Shown: piece by piece, positions 35,740-44,430 of the stretch
How the letters are laid out: each line of letters opens with the position of its first letter
How positions within the stretch are numbered: position 1 is the first letter of the stretch
Source of the DNA: Capsulimonadaceae bacterium
Lineage (GTDB): Bacteria; Armatimonadota; Armatimonadia; Armatimonadales; Capsulimonadaceae
Direction: 5' to 3'
Assembly: GCA_031292625.1 (NCBI GenBank)
Contig: JARLGU010000053.1
Location: 186,001-250,000, forward strand
Length of the DNA stretch: 64,000 nt
The notes under the pieces: model-generated
The model's database searches: none
What the model saw: only the letters and a program-made list of their open reading frames with translations
Told to the model about the DNA's origin: nothing
Program-made: the position numbers and the translations under genes

Positions 35740-36075
35740 GTTAATCCACCAATCACCAAGCCTCATTATCGTTGCTATTCCTGTGGCGACTAGGGTCAAA
35801 AGGACGGCGGCGATGCCGAAGGATAGCGCCGCAATCTTGTTCCGCCTATACGTCAGAACTGTCAAATACGCCTCAAGTGGCAGAGCCAACAGGAGTACTA
35901 CCTGCGGAACGTGGATATCGTCACCCCATTGCAGATGTACTAACCCAACCATATACCCAACGGCCAATGACAAGAGCGACGCGACAGCTAGTCCTGCGAC
36001 CGATCCGAGCATCGCGATACCAACTGAGGCTAATAGCGCCGCAATGCGTGTCTTTACGTCCGCAAATGGCTTCAT
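35737..36075 (-). CDS. Small membrane protein, candidate immunity to the RHS tip
   Basis: A 112-residue protein with about three to four hydrophobic segments: VGIAMLGSVAGLAVASLLSL, VPQVVLLLALPLEAYLTVL and FGIAAVLLTLVATGIATIM. Its ATG overlaps the stop of the upstream toxin-like tip in an ATGA, so the two are translationally coupled. A small membrane protein coupled to an RHS C-terminal tip is the usual arrangement of an immunity gene, but the family is not recognised and immunity is inferred from position. Its end lies just at the next RHS fragment. Confidence 0.6.
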   Translation of the reverse strand: MKPFADVKTRIAALLASVGIAMLGSVAGLAVASLLSLAVGYMVGLVHLQWGDDIHVPQVVLLLALPLEAYLTVLTYRRNKIAALSFGIAAVLLTLVATGIATIMRLGDWWIN

Positions 36076-36722
36076 CGAAATGACGCTCCAGTCGGAACCT
36101 GAACACCCGCGGACGGATGATGCTGATAGTAATACCAGTAGCCGTCTTCTATAGCGTCCTGTTCAATCTGCGGATGGTAGCCGGATTTATGCCACAGTGA
36201 CAAAGAATGCCCAGCCGCCAGAAGTGTATTTAGATCATATCCCAGTGCGGCTCCCATTGCTCCGAAGTTGAAATTCGCCCCCAATCGCCGCTGCCATGTC
36301 AGAATGTGGTCATGTGGATCCGGGTATAGCTTGAAGTTCTTGCCATAATCTCCGACAGACCAGTTAGAGCAATTCGCGTTAAGATACGCGTACTTCGCAA
36401 GATTCTGCTGGCAGAGGTTAGCCAGCGATCCTTCAATGAGCTGACTTTGCCTAATGGCGTTAGCAATGTTGACATCGACATTTTGACCATGCGGAATGTC
36501 AACAGTATACGACCTATGATCATATACTACGCCCCAGTGCAGCCCATAGTGATCCGGATTGCTGATACAAATCGGGTCCAGCCCCCACGGATCCGCCCCC
36601 TCCACCGGATCGTTCCCGCAATAGGAGTAGACGTTGATCCCGCCTGCGTAGCCGATCGGATCGCGCGTCAGCCACCGCCCCGTCCCGCTGTCGTAGTAGC
36701 GCTCCCCGAACAGCGTCAGCGC
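36072..36722 (-). pseudogene. RHS C-terminal tip with Ntox44-like toxin domain, detached from its core
   Basis: From 36722 the minus-strand frame reads ALTLFGERYYDSGTGRWL then TRDPIGYAGGINVYSYCGND, the RHS-repeat-associated core. It continues through ADPWGLD, the pre-toxin junction, into a unique domain of about 170 residues. That domain ends FNFGAMGAALGYDLNTLL, then QIEQDAIEDGYWYYYQH, and resembles polymorphic toxin type 44 (tentative). An in-frame TAG at 36729-36731 lies immediately upstream, so the several-hundred-residue RHS shell and any export signal are missing. A GTG at 36605 could initiate the tip alone. The downstream membrane gene overlaps its stop. It is probably an orphan tip left by recombination; activity is unknown. 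Confidence 0.72.
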
Positions 36723-36750
36723 AATACCCTATATTCACTTCGCGACGAAC

Positions 36751-37050
36751 TTAACGCTTGCTATGAATTTGGCTTTTTATATGCCGCAGCAAGTGCCAAA
36801 TTGCAGTATGTATGAGTCCTGGCACGCTGCCATAGTCCAGGAACAATGGCATAAACCACCAATTCTTGAGAACTGGGACAGGTAGCACCAAAATCCCCAA
36901 TACACCCATAATTCCGCCTAATAACGGTACCCAAGAGGGAGCTTTCGTTTTTAGAACTTCCCTCGTATAAAATACCGAGGCGTTCAAGACCGCTATATGA
37001 CAGAACGCGAGTAATAGGAGCGTTCCCCCTGCCCACGAAACGATATTCAT
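36751..37050 (-). CDS. Small membrane protein, candidate RHS-associated immunity
   Basis: A 99-residue protein with an N-terminal hydrophobic helix (VSWAGGTLLLLAFCHIAVLN), a second segment (VPLLGGIMGVLGILVLPVP) and a distinctive WWFMPLFLDYGSVPGLIH stretch before a basic C-terminus. Similar small proteins are common beside polymorphic-toxin genes, but I do not assign a family. Its GC content is lower than that of the flanking cassettes. It sits 29 bases upstream of the RHS tip fragment on the same strand and 54 bases after another small gene. It is probably the immunity gene of a toxin that has been lost. Confidence 0.55.
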   Translation of the reverse strand: MNIVSWAGGTLLLLAFCHIAVLNASVFYTREVLKTKAPSWVPLLGGIMGVLGILVLPVPVLKNWWFMPLFLDYGSVPGLIHTAIWHLLRHIKSQIHSKR

Positions 37051-37104
37051 TGGACCACCCTGACATACGCGATCCTGAGTGATTCGATAGGATGCGTACG
37101 CCGC

Positions 37105-37479
37105 TCATGGAACGCTTTCACCTGATTGCTTCTCGCTCAGGGCGACTTCGAAGCCTGAGCAATGAAATCTGAACGTGGTGTCCTGCTCGCCATTAAACAC
37201 TAAATACCTTAGTGTGGGTGAGTGATAGTCTGCAAGCAAGTGAATTTCTAGCGCCCCAGGCTCGACAGGAAAGTGACCGGCCTCTACATGAAAATCGTGA
37301 ACGCCATAGAACATCATTGTCAGTCGCCTCCCATCGTTCGCTTCCGCGCGCAGGACCATCCGCAGTATGGTCCTGGCCGAACCATCATCGGTTGAGGTTT
37401 GAAGTATCTCCAGCCGTTCCACGACCGAATAATTTTTGGGTTCAAGCGCACTAAATGCTGCGATGTTTTCATCGATCAT
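37105..37479 (-). CDS. Small cytosolic protein, candidate immunity protein
   Basis: A 124-residue protein from an ATG at 37479, about ten bases after GGGGGA; the frame is open back to 37611. It is rich in beta-strand-like segments: YSVVERLEILQT, RTILRMVLRAEANDGRRLTM, MFYGVHDFHVEAG, LEIHLLADYHSPTLRYLVF and FRFHCSGFEVAL. There is no signal or helix. The upstream codons in frame (DEFGRLAGRT, then ATHYHAYGY) look like an RHS YD-repeat remnant, so the gene seems to lie directly behind a lost RHS end. Immunity is inferred from context. Confidence 0.5.
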   Translation of the reverse strand: MIDENIAAFSALEPKNYSVVERLEILQTSTDDGSARTILRMVLRAEANDGRRLTMMFYGVHDFHVEAGHFPVEPGALEIHLLADYHSPTLRYLVFNGEQDTTFRFHCSGFEVALSEKQSGESVP

Positions 37480-37795
37480 GGATCGATATTCCCCCGGAAC
37501 AAGATTGAGGAACGGACAGTCAACCGTGTTCTGATACCCATACGCATGATAATGCGTCGCCGGTATGCCGCGCGCCGAGTTTCCTGCATCGCAATCGGTC
37601 CGGCCGGCCAATCTACCAAATTCATCGCAATACGCTTTTCACGGCTGCACTCCGCCAAGGTCGCCAACATACAGGTCCTCAGGAAACCTGGTTCCAGATG
37701 CGACCTGCTTTGGGGCATTGCCAGCCAAATGCTCGCCTACGCCAGCCTCACCAATCGCCCCGTCGCACAGCATGCCGCCGGCGCAAGCACCGACG

Positions 37796-37935
37796 CCGCG
37801 GTCAACTGCTCACCACACGCGTACGGCCGTTTGCAGCCAGCGTCCGATCCCAGCGCACATCGTGAAGCGCTGAAAGCGCTGCGCCGTCCCTTTCCCAAAA
37901 ACGGCCACGGCGGCCGACGAGCCGTCTTAAAAGGC
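37796..37935 (-). repeat. Dispersed repeat, partial copy C
   Basis: On the minus strand GCCTTTTAAGACGGCTCG, then the CGCCGTGGCCGTTTTT block, GGGACGGCGC, GGCTGCAAACGGCCGTACGC and GTTGACCGCGG occur in the same order as in copies A (12167) and B (41566). The far inverted end is not recognisable, so the copy is truncated or decayed. It abuts an RHS fragment at 37936, consistent with insertion into the RHS gene. Confidence 0.55.
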
Positions 37936-38056
37936 CTTTCGGTTCCTTACACACTTTCTCAGCGGCGCGGCGCTGCGGATCGAACGTGTAGAATTGGCTT
38001 GCGGTCGCCGTCGCGCGAGAGAGCAGCCCCGTCTCGCCGATCGTGTTATCGCAGTG
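37936..38056 (-). pseudogene. RHS YD-repeat fragment
   Basis: The minus-strand frame reads NTIGETGLLSRATATASQFY then TFDPQRRAAEKV. This resembles the RHS segment TGLLSRT..SQFYTFDPQGN. It has no start, runs straight into repeat copy C, and lies just below the M14 peptidase stop. It is a remnant of the same kind as those at 35575 and 36072. Confidence 0.6.
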
Positions 38057-38063
38057 CGCCCCG

Positions 38064-39233
38064 CTACCGCTTGCCCGTCCGGGTCAGCACGTGGCGCTTG
38101 TACTCGCCGCTGGGCACGTACACAGCGCGGGAGATCGGACGGCCGTCTTCGTCTTCGCCGACGCGCTCGATGCGGATGTAGCCGGGCTCGCGGGAGACGG
38201 GACGAAGGCGAGCGACGCAGATGGCAACGACAACGTATGCAGCGATCGCCCACAGGATGTGCACCGGGAAGCCTCTCCGATGCGGCGCGGCGGGAGGCGC
38301 AGGAGCCTTGGCGACCGTCGACGCGGCGCCAAACGTCAGGGAAGGCGCAATACGATCGCAGGCCGACACCTTGACCAGATGCTTCCACGCATCCGGATGG
38401 GCTGCCGTGTCGCGCAACAGCCAGAGAATCGTCGCGCGCGCTAAGCCAACTCGGCGGTCGAAGCCCGGTCCGCTGCTCGGACCGGCGGCGGTCTCAAAGA
38501 GGAGCGACGGCACCTCGAGCCAGCCGGTCATGTAGCGATGGCAAAGCGTATCCTCGATGCCGGAATGGTAGCTCGTCGCGGAAATCGCCTGCCCCGTGCC
38601 GTCCGAGATTTCGTCGACGGCCCGCCGCTGCAGATCGCGTTCTGCGGACGCCGCCGCGCCCGCGTCGCGAGAGGCTTCAAAGCAGTTCGAGCGAAACGGA
38701 TCCGGCTGGTCCCAGGAGTGCATATCGAGGACAAAAGCAGGACGGATCGACCGGCAGGCCTTGTTGACGAGGCTCGTTTCGGCGGCGTTAAAGTGCCCCC
38801 AGTCGCGGTTAAGGTCGACTTTCTTCGCGTTCTCGCGCGTGCCAAGGTCGGCCCCGTCCGGATTGACCATCGGCACGATGTAGAGCGACGCATGCCGAAG
38901 CGCATCCCGCGCTCCGGCGGCCGTGCCGTTCGCGACATGGTCAAGGAACTCGAGCGCGGCCTCGGTGCTTGCCGGTTCATCGCCGTGCTGGCGGCAAAGG
39001 ATGAGTATCCGGACGGTCTTGCGCGGATCGACCGAAGGGTCCGAAACGGACGTGAGCCAAACGGAGCGATCGCCGCTGCTCGATTTGCCCAAATCGTACA
39101 GCTTGATCAGGCTTGACCGGTCCGCCAGGTTCGCCAGTCGCCCCACCATGGTCGAGTAGCTCGTGACGGCGTGCGCCGGCAACGTAAGCAGCATCGAGAT
39201 CCCAAGACTTAGAACGAACGCCCACCTGAGCAT
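38064..39233 (-). CDS. Secreted M14 family zinc carboxypeptidase with C-terminal membrane anchor
   Basis: A peptidase of 389 residues from the ATG at 39233, which gives a signal peptide (RWAFVLSLGISMLLTLPAHA). The frame itself begins at 39386. The zinc site is CRQHGDEPAS (H83 and E86), with the distal histidine in LDMHSW (H172). The substrate-binding stretch NAKKVDLNRDW and the catalytic Glu in LLFETAAG (E247) are present, so the M14 site is complete. After a Pro/Ala linker, a transmembrane helix (HILWAIAAYVVVAICVA) and a basic tail of about 50 residues anchor it in the membrane with the peptidase outside. Substrate could be peptidoglycan stem peptides or proteins. No operon partner is evident. 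Confidence 0.85.
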   Translation of the reverse strand: MLRWAFVLSLGISMLLTLPAHAVTSYSTMVGRLANLADRSSLIKLYDLGKSSSGDRSVWLTSVSDPSVDPRKTVRILILCRQHGDEPASTEAALEFLDHVANGTAAGARDALRHASLYIVPMVNPDGADLGTRENAKKVDLNRDWGHFNAAETSLVNKACRSIRPAFVLDMHSWDQPDPFRSNCFEASRDAGAAASAERDLQRRAVDEISDGTGQAISATSYHSGIEDTLCHRYMTGWLEVPSLLFETAAGPSSGPGFDRRVGLARATILWLLRDTAAHPDAWKHLVKVSACDRIAPSLTFGAASTVAKAPAPPAAPHRRGFPVHILWAIAAYVVVAICVARLRPVSREPGYIRIERVGEDEDGRPISRAVYVPSGEYKRHVLTRTGKR

Positions 39234-39397
39234 ACTGGTATTTTCGGCAGGTTCGCGGCAATGCACGAGAGGCGGTAAGCAGGCTTGCCGCAATAGTCGC
39301 GGCTCGCCGCTCCGCGCAAACTTGCGCCTCGCCCAGGATGAGCGGCGGGTAGGATTTAGCGGGCTTAAGAATCTTCGGCGAATCAAGCGGAGTCATG

Positions 39398-39455
39398 TTG
39401 ACAAACAGACATAAGCCTGTTACAATTGGACTAGTAAATGCATTCAGTAAATGCT
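39398..39455 (+). promoter_or_regulatory. Sigma70 promoter with AGTAAATGC direct repeats
   Basis: TTGACA (39398-39403) is followed after 17 bases by TACAAT (39421-39426). Two copies of AGTAAATGC at 39433 and 39447 lie between the -10 and the regulator start; the second overlaps the ATG at 39451. They are candidate operator half-sites, 14 bases apart. Confidence 0.8.
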
Positions 39456-40587
39456 TAACTGGGGCCGTGAAGTGACAATACGCAGACACCAAAAATCGAC
39501 AATCAAAGATGTCGCCGAGAGGGCGAAAGTCTCCGCGACAACCGTCTCGATGTTTGCAAGCGGACGCGAGAATGTCTGCTCGCCCGACACGGCGGAGCGG
39601 ATTCGCGAAGCGATCACTCACCTGCGCTACACGCCTAACTCGCTCTCCCGCAGCCTGCGCACGCGTTCCACCCAGACCATCGGCATTTCGATCAGCAGAC
39701 CCCAGCGGGCCAACGATGCGCGCTATTCGTACGTGGACCGGTTGTGGGCGGGGATCGACACGGCCACGGATGAAGCCGGATACCTGCAACTCTGCTACCC
39801 GGCCTCCATGCGATACGGCACGTCGCTTGATCCATTCCTCGACGGACGTATCGACGGCCTCTTGTTTGCGACGAGCTTAAACGACTACCGCGTTCGAGAA
39901 ATCGCCGATACCGGCATGCCAATTGTGCTCGTCGGACGAGGTCTCGAAATCCCGGAAGGCTGCGGAGCGGTCTACGCCGACGAGCAAGATACGATGAACC
40001 TGGGGCTTACGCATCTTTGGGAACTCGGTCATCGCCGGATCGCTCATATTGCGGGACCGTGCGTCGATATCCAGGCAACGGCGCCGTTTGGCGGAATCCG
40101 TTCCGCGATCGCCCTCCAAAGGCGCGCGGCATTCGTGGATTGGATGACCGCGCATGGCGCTTTCGATCCTGCGCTGGTAGCCGCGACCGCGCGATGGGAA
40201 CGCGACGAATCGCGAGACGCCGTGCGCTCGATTGTCGAGCAATGGCTCTCGACCGCCGATCCGCCTACAGCAATCTTTAGCGCGAACGATGCTCATGCGT
40301 TGACGGCCATCGAGACGATTCAGTCGCACGGACTGGATGTTCCGCATGACATTTCCGTCCTTGGCGTCGATAACCAGATCCAGGCGATGCTCGCCCAACC
40401 AGCGCTCACCACGATTGCGGTTCCCGCCGAAGCGATAGGCGAGCGTTCTGTCCGCATTCTGCTCATGATGATAAGCGGTGCGAGCCCCAACGAATGCCAT
40501 GAAATCATACCGGTCACCGAACTGATAGTGCGCGGTACGACGGCGGCGGCGAAGCCGGTGCCGCAGCCCGTTTTTGCAAGTGTCTAA
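39451..40587 (+). CDS. LacI family repressor
   Basis: A 378-residue regulator. The HTH starts [20 protein letters not shown] and the hinge region is [20 protein letters not shown]. The sensor has [71 protein letters not shown] and [20 protein letters not shown]. The start is uncertain: an ATG at 39451, or a GTG at 39472 that would shorten a non-conserved leader. It heads the sixth cassette, on the plus strand, followed 17 bases later by a pilin-like gene whose AAAGGAGG ribosome site overlaps its last codons. The effector is unknown. Confidence 0.92.
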   Translation: MLNWGREVTIRRHQKSTIKDVAERAKVSATTVSMFASGRENVCSPDTAERIREAITHLRYTPNSLSRSLRTRSTQTIGISISRPQRANDARYSYVDRLWAGIDTATDEAGYLQLCYPASMRYGTSLDPFLDGRIDGLLFATSLNDYRVREIADTGMPIVLVGRGLEIPEGCGAVYADEQDTMNLGLTHLWELGHRRIAHIAGPCVDIQATAPFGGIRSAIALQRRAAFVDWMTAHGAFDPALVAATARWERDESRDAVRSIVEQWLSTADPPTAIFSANDAHALTAIETIQSHGLDVPHDISVLGVDNQIQAMLAQPALTTIAVPAEAIGERSVRILLMMISGASPNECHEIIPVTELIVRGTTAAAKPVPQPVFASV

Positions 40588-40604
40588 AGGAGGTTGTCAA
40601 GACC

Positions 40605-41528
40605 ATGAAGGGTAATAGCATCAAGCTCGCGTCGCGCGGTCGCCGCCTGCATAAAGCATTCACATTAATAGAACTACTCGTCGTTATCGCAATTATTGCG
40701 ATCCTAGCAGCAATTCTGTTTCCGGTGTTCGCGACCGCGAGAGAGAAAGCCCGTGCCGCCTCCTGCCTGTCCAATCTCAAGCAGATCGGGCTTGCCTACA
40801 CGCAATACGAGCAGGACTACGACGAGACTGTTCCGTGCGGACACAGCGGTTACGGATGGGGCACGGGGTGGGCATCGCAGGTCTACCCCTATGTCAAGAG
40901 TACGGCGGCGTTCCTATGTCCTGACGATGTCGGCCCTGGAGACATCATCTCTTATGGCGTCAACGCGAACACAGTTCCTTATAATACAACCGCCATAACG
41001 CCAATTCCAATCGTCATCTCGCAGATGACGGCCCCCAGCGCGACCGTACTGCTGTTTGAGGTACGAAACTGCAGTACGGCATCTGGAAGCTGGAATGTCA
41101 CGAGCCCGTCTTCAGACAACAACAACTCGCCGGGAGGCATCGGTCTCGACGCTTCAGAGCAGCTCAAAGGGGCCAACGCTTGCCAGACCCTGCCCTGCGC
41201 GGGCACCTACCTGAAGTACAACACCGGCCTTCTCGGCATGGTCTGCTTGAACTCGACGGCTGGTTCCAGCTGCGATATAAACCCCAGCGAAGCCGTCGCG
41301 GCGACTTCGTACTACTACTCAGGCGTCACGGGCGTGCACAACGGCGGCGCCAACTACCTGTTGGCGGACAATCACGCGAAGTGGTTTATGCCCACGAACG
41401 TATCTGGCGGTTACGATATTCCCGGCACCAATCACGCCGCAACCTGCAACAATTACGCAGGAGGACAGGCCGTGCCTTCCAACTGCACCCTGCCAAGGGT
41501 GTTTGCCGCAACATTCGCAATCCACTGA
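40605..41528 (+). CDS. DUF1559 pilin-like protein, long subtype
   Basis: A 307-residue pseudopilin with AAAGGAGG eleven bases before the ATG. The leader is [20 protein letters not shown], with Ala at -1 and Glu at +5, preceded by an unusually long basic N-terminus of about 22 residues. The domain has [35 protein letters not shown] and PGDIISYG. The C-terminal box is [12 protein letters not shown] then HAKWF, with DN instead of DG. Extra cysteines ([15 protein letters not shown]) lie near the end and could form a disulphide. It is 289 bases upstream of the glycosidase; the gap holds repeat copy B. Confidence 0.92.
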   Translation: MKGNSIKLASRGRRLHKAFTLIELLVVIAIIAILAAILFPVFATAREKARAASCLSNLKQIGLAYTQYEQDYDETVPCGHSGYGWGTGWASQVYPYVKSTAAFLCPDDVGPGDIISYGVNANTVPYNTTAITPIPIVISQMTAPSATVLLFEVRNCSTASGSWNVTSPSSDNNNSPGGIGLDASEQLKGANACQTLPCAGTYLKYNTGLLGMVCLNSTAGSSCDINPSEAVAATSYYYSGVTGVHNGGANYLLADNHAKWFMPTNVSGGYDIPGTNHAATCNNYAGGQAVPSNCTLPRVFAATFAIH

Positions 41529-41565
41529 GGTCGCGACCATACTAAGAGGGGTGAATGATCGAGAA

Positions 41566-41766
41566 GCCTTGTAAAACGGCTCTATGGGCGCCGGGGCCAT
41601 TTTTGATAGTGGGACGGCGCTGCGATAGACTGGCTTCGCAAGTAGTCTCCCGGTCGATCGTAGGCGGCAAAAGGCTGTGCGCGTGTTGACGCGGCCTTGC
41701 CAGTCACCGCTATGATGGATACGCAGGCAAAAAAGTGCCCCGGCGGCACGAGCCGTCCTGAATCTT
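41566..41766 (+). repeat. Dispersed ~200-bp repeat with inverted ends, copy B
   Basis: At 201 bp this is the best-preserved copy. The left end ACGGCTC..GCGCCGGGGCCATTTTT and the complement of the right end ACGGCTCGTGCCGCCGGGGC form imperfect terminal inverted repeats of about 30 bp. The interior shares GGCGGCAAA, GCGCGTGTTGACG and CCTGAATCTT with copy A. It lies in the leader between the pilin-like and glycosidase genes, so it would be transcribed in that mRNA and could fold into one long stem. Confidence 0.68.
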
Positions 41767-41817
41767 TCTCGCACCGCCCTCATCAATTTCACACGCTCTT
41801 ACGGATGGAGATGCACA

Positions 41818-44382
41818 ATGCCCAACAACAAATGTGCCGTGGTCGTCTCGATACTCGCCCTTGTGCTTGCCATAATATCGTCCAGTTCTCTTCAGGCCGA
41901 ACCGGCCGCGACCGAATTGCTCACAAACCCGGGGTTCGAGGCTCCGTATGTCGCCGTCTCCCCAGGCACGGGGAAAGCGCGGATTACCGGATCAGTCGCC
42001 AAGGGCTGGACGGATAACTCCAGTTGGGCGGATGTCACGGTGAACTACGCGCGGGAAGCTGACGATGTTCACGGAGGATCGTCCGCGCAAAGGGTGACCG
42101 TGGAGGACGTGCGCGGCGGCCGAGTGCAGCTCGCGCAGAGCATACCCGTGATATCGGGGCATATCTATAAGTTGAGCCTCTGGCTTAAAGGACGCCGCGC
42201 CGTTCAGGCGGGCATCGCGCTCCGGCAAGGACCTGCCCCGTACGAGACATATGGCGAACAGAGCGTCGTGTTGACGGGAGCCTGGCAAAACGTAACCGTG
42301 CTTGCATCGGCCAAGGCGACGACCGAAGGCGAGTTCATGATCTACCCGCCGACTGGCGCCAGCATGCTGATCGACGATGCGTCGGCCGAGGATGTCACGA
42401 CCGCCGTCAGCGACGCGCCGCCCAGGACCGGTAACCTGCTGCCCGACGGCTCGTTCGAGGCTGGCTTTGGGGGCGGCTGGAGCGTGCGCGTGGAGTACGG
42501 AGATGCGTCGACAACTGCCGCACACGAGCTCGCCGATCCAAGAGCGGAAATCGACAAAACCACCGCCGCCGATCAAAAGCAGTCGGTAAAGGTCGTCCTT
42601 CCTTGCGCGGGGAGAGCGGAGTTCTCGTCGGCAAGGACGCCGTTCAACTATGGCCGCCCGCATACCGTCAGTTTATGGATGAAGTCCGATGTCCCCGGCG
42701 CGGAGGCGAGCTTCAAGCTCGAAGGTTTGCCGGCCGTAAAGTATGTCAGATTGACGCCCGTTTGGCAGCGTTTCTCCTTGACAATGGTTGTGCCCTACTC
42801 GTCCGGCGCGCAACTCCTGGTCTCCGAAGAAGTGCCGAAAGCAGGGACCGTCTGGATAGACGGCGCGGAGCTTGTCGAAGGAACGTCGCCATCCGCGAAC
42901 ACGCCGTCCGCGGTTGAACTTGCCCTGCGCGTGGATCGACCCGGCGGCATCTTCTATGACGGCGAACCCGCCGTCATAAATCTTGCAATGGCGAACGCGC
43001 CTGCCGGCTCAACGGTCCGCGCCACGTGCACCGATCTCTATGGCCATACCCAAACGCTCCCCGCGGTCCCGGCATCCGCTCCGGAGTTGCGTCTCCAGCC
43101 GGATCCAACGCACCCGCGCGGCATGTTCAAGGTAACGGCCCAGGTTTACGATTCTGCGGGAATGCGGATCGGTCCAGCCGTCCAGCAGGTCTTCGCCCGG
43201 CTTTCACGCCCCCGAACGATAGAGCCCGAACAGTCCTATTTTGGCGTCCACATTCCGCTTGCGACTGAGTACTTCCAAATCGCCCGCGCGATCGGAGCGC
43301 GGTGGTGCCGAATTCACGACGCAAGCTGGGTCACGATTTGGCCGGTTGTCGAGCACAATCGCGGCGAGTATACGTTCACGGACGACGGCGTGGACGCCGC
43401 TAAGAAGAACGGCGTCGCGATCCTCGGGATGCTCGACGGCGGCCCGGCATGGGCGTCAATCAAGCCGCGCGCCACGCGGGGATATTTCGCCAGTTACAAC
43501 ATCGTCGATGCGCCCGGAGCCGAAGACGCCTGGAAGGCCTATGTGAACAAGGTTGTTACGCATTACAAAGGCAAAATCGATGCGTGGGAGGTCTGGAACG
43601 AGCCGTGGGGCGGCGACTTCAAACCGGGAGCTCCTGAGTTTTACGGTCAGTTGCTTAAGGACGCCTACCCGATCGTCAAGCGCGCCAACCCACGTTCGGT
43701 CGTCGTCGGCATAGATACCTACCGGGGCGGGGATACGTTTACGGACGGAGCATTCAAAGCGTCCGGCGGATCGTCGTCATACGACGAGTTTTCGTATCAC
43801 GATTACTACGAGTCGCTCTACGGCGGCCCAAAATCGCCTTCCGTTTTGGATAGAGCGATCTACGACTCGTACGAGAATAAGTACGGCAAGATCACGCCGC
43901 GCTGGATCACGGAATCGGCGCCGGAAGAGGGCGTACAATCGCTCTATTGGCCGGCCGGCAAGGAGCAAGACACGCGTATCCAATACGCCAAAACCGTTCG
44001 CTTCGATGTCGCGGTGATCGCCGCCGGCGTCAAGCACGTGTTCTACTACTCGCTGCACGCCGATCCACGTTACGGCGAGACCTGCCTGTTTGGCCTCGAG
44101 CACGACCGTACGATACGGCCGATCATGGCCGCGCGCGCCGTGCTCGCATCGCTGATCGACGGCGGTTTATGCACCGGGCGCACTGAGCCGGTCACCGGCG
44201 TGGACTGTTATGGCTTCGATCGCGCGGGAAAGAGCGCCGTCGATGTCCTCTGGAGCTACGACGGCAACGACCACATCGTCCCGATACACAAAGGCGCGCG
44301 AGTTCTCGATGCGCTTGGAAACCCGCTGGCAGCACACGGCGGCGTCAACGTTGGAATGGAGCCGGTGTACGTCGTGAAATAG
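41818..44382 (+). CDS. Secreted clan GH-A glycosidase (GH39/GH5-like) with two N-terminal CBM-like domains
   Basis: An 854-residue protein with GGAG seven bases before the ATG. The order is: a signal peptide (VVVSILALVLAIISSSSLQA); a first CBM4/9-like sandwich at about 33-195 (LLTNPGFEAPYV, YKLSLWLKGRRAVQAGIALR); a second at about 205-360 (LLPDGSFEAGFGGGWSVRVE); a beta-rich linker; and a TIM barrel from about 480 (YFGVHIPLATEYFQIARAIG). The acid/base Glu lies in WEVWNEPWGG and the nucleophile is probably the Glu of RWITESAPEEG. This is the GH39-like arrangement, so a xylosidase- or iduronidase-type activity is possible but unproved. It differs from the GH5-like paralogues and lacks their tail. 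Confidence 0.83.
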   Translation: MPNNKCAVVVSILALVLAIISSSSLQAEPAATELLTNPGFEAPYVAVSPGTGKARITGSVAKGWTDNSSWADVTVNYAREADDVHGGSSAQRVTVEDVRGGRVQLAQSIPVISGHIYKLSLWLKGRRAVQAGIALRQGPAPYETYGEQSVVLTGAWQNVTVLASAKATTEGEFMIYPPTGASMLIDDASAEDVTTAVSDAPPRTGNLLPDGSFEAGFGGGWSVRVEYGDASTTAAHELADPRAEIDKTTAADQKQSVKVVLPCAGRAEFSSARTPFNYGRPHTVSLWMKSDVPGAEASFKLEGLPAVKYVRLTPVWQRFSLTMVVPYSSGAQLLVSEEVPKAGTVWIDGAELVEGTSPSANTPSAVELALRVDRPGGIFYDGEPAVINLAMANAPAGSTVRATCTDLYGHTQTLPAVPASAPELRLQPDPTHPRGMFKVTAQVYDSAGMRIGPAVQQVFARLSRPRTIEPEQSYFGVHIPLATEYFQIARAIGARWCRIHDASWVTIWPVVEHNRGEYTFTDDGVDAAKKNGVAILGMLDGGPAWASIKPRATRGYFASYNIVDAPGAEDAWKAYVNKVVTHYKGKIDAWEVWNEPWGGDFKPGAPEFYGQLLKDAYPIVKRANPRSVVVGIDTYRGGDTFTDGAFKASGGSSSYDEFSYHDYYESLYGGPKSPSVLDRAIYDSYENKYGKITPRWITESAPEEGVQSLYWPAGKEQDTRIQYAKTVRFDVAVIAAGVKHVFYYSLHADPRYGETCLFGLEHDRTIRPIMAARAVLASLIDGGLCTGRTEPVTGVDCYGFDRAGKSAVDVLWSYDGNDHIVPIHKGARVLDALGNPLAAHGGVNVGMEPVYVVK

Positions 44383-44395
44383 CGGGAGCGGACAG

Positions 44396-44429
44396 AAACG
44401 GGCTCCGTCGCATGGCAACAGAGCCCGTT
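44396..44429. terminator. Bidirectional terminator between convergent genes
   Basis: A hairpin AACGGGCTC / GAGCCCGTT separates the plus-strand glycosidase (ends 44382) from the minus-strand GT2 gene (ends 44431). It is followed by CTTACTTCG on the plus strand and TCTGTCC on the minus strand. Confidence 0.75.
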
Positions 44430-44430
44430 C

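Noticed and set aside
37399-38181. Plus-strand frame of 260 residues across the RHS graveyard
   Set aside because: It reads antisense through RHS fragments, repeat copy C and the M14 peptidase end; no domain.
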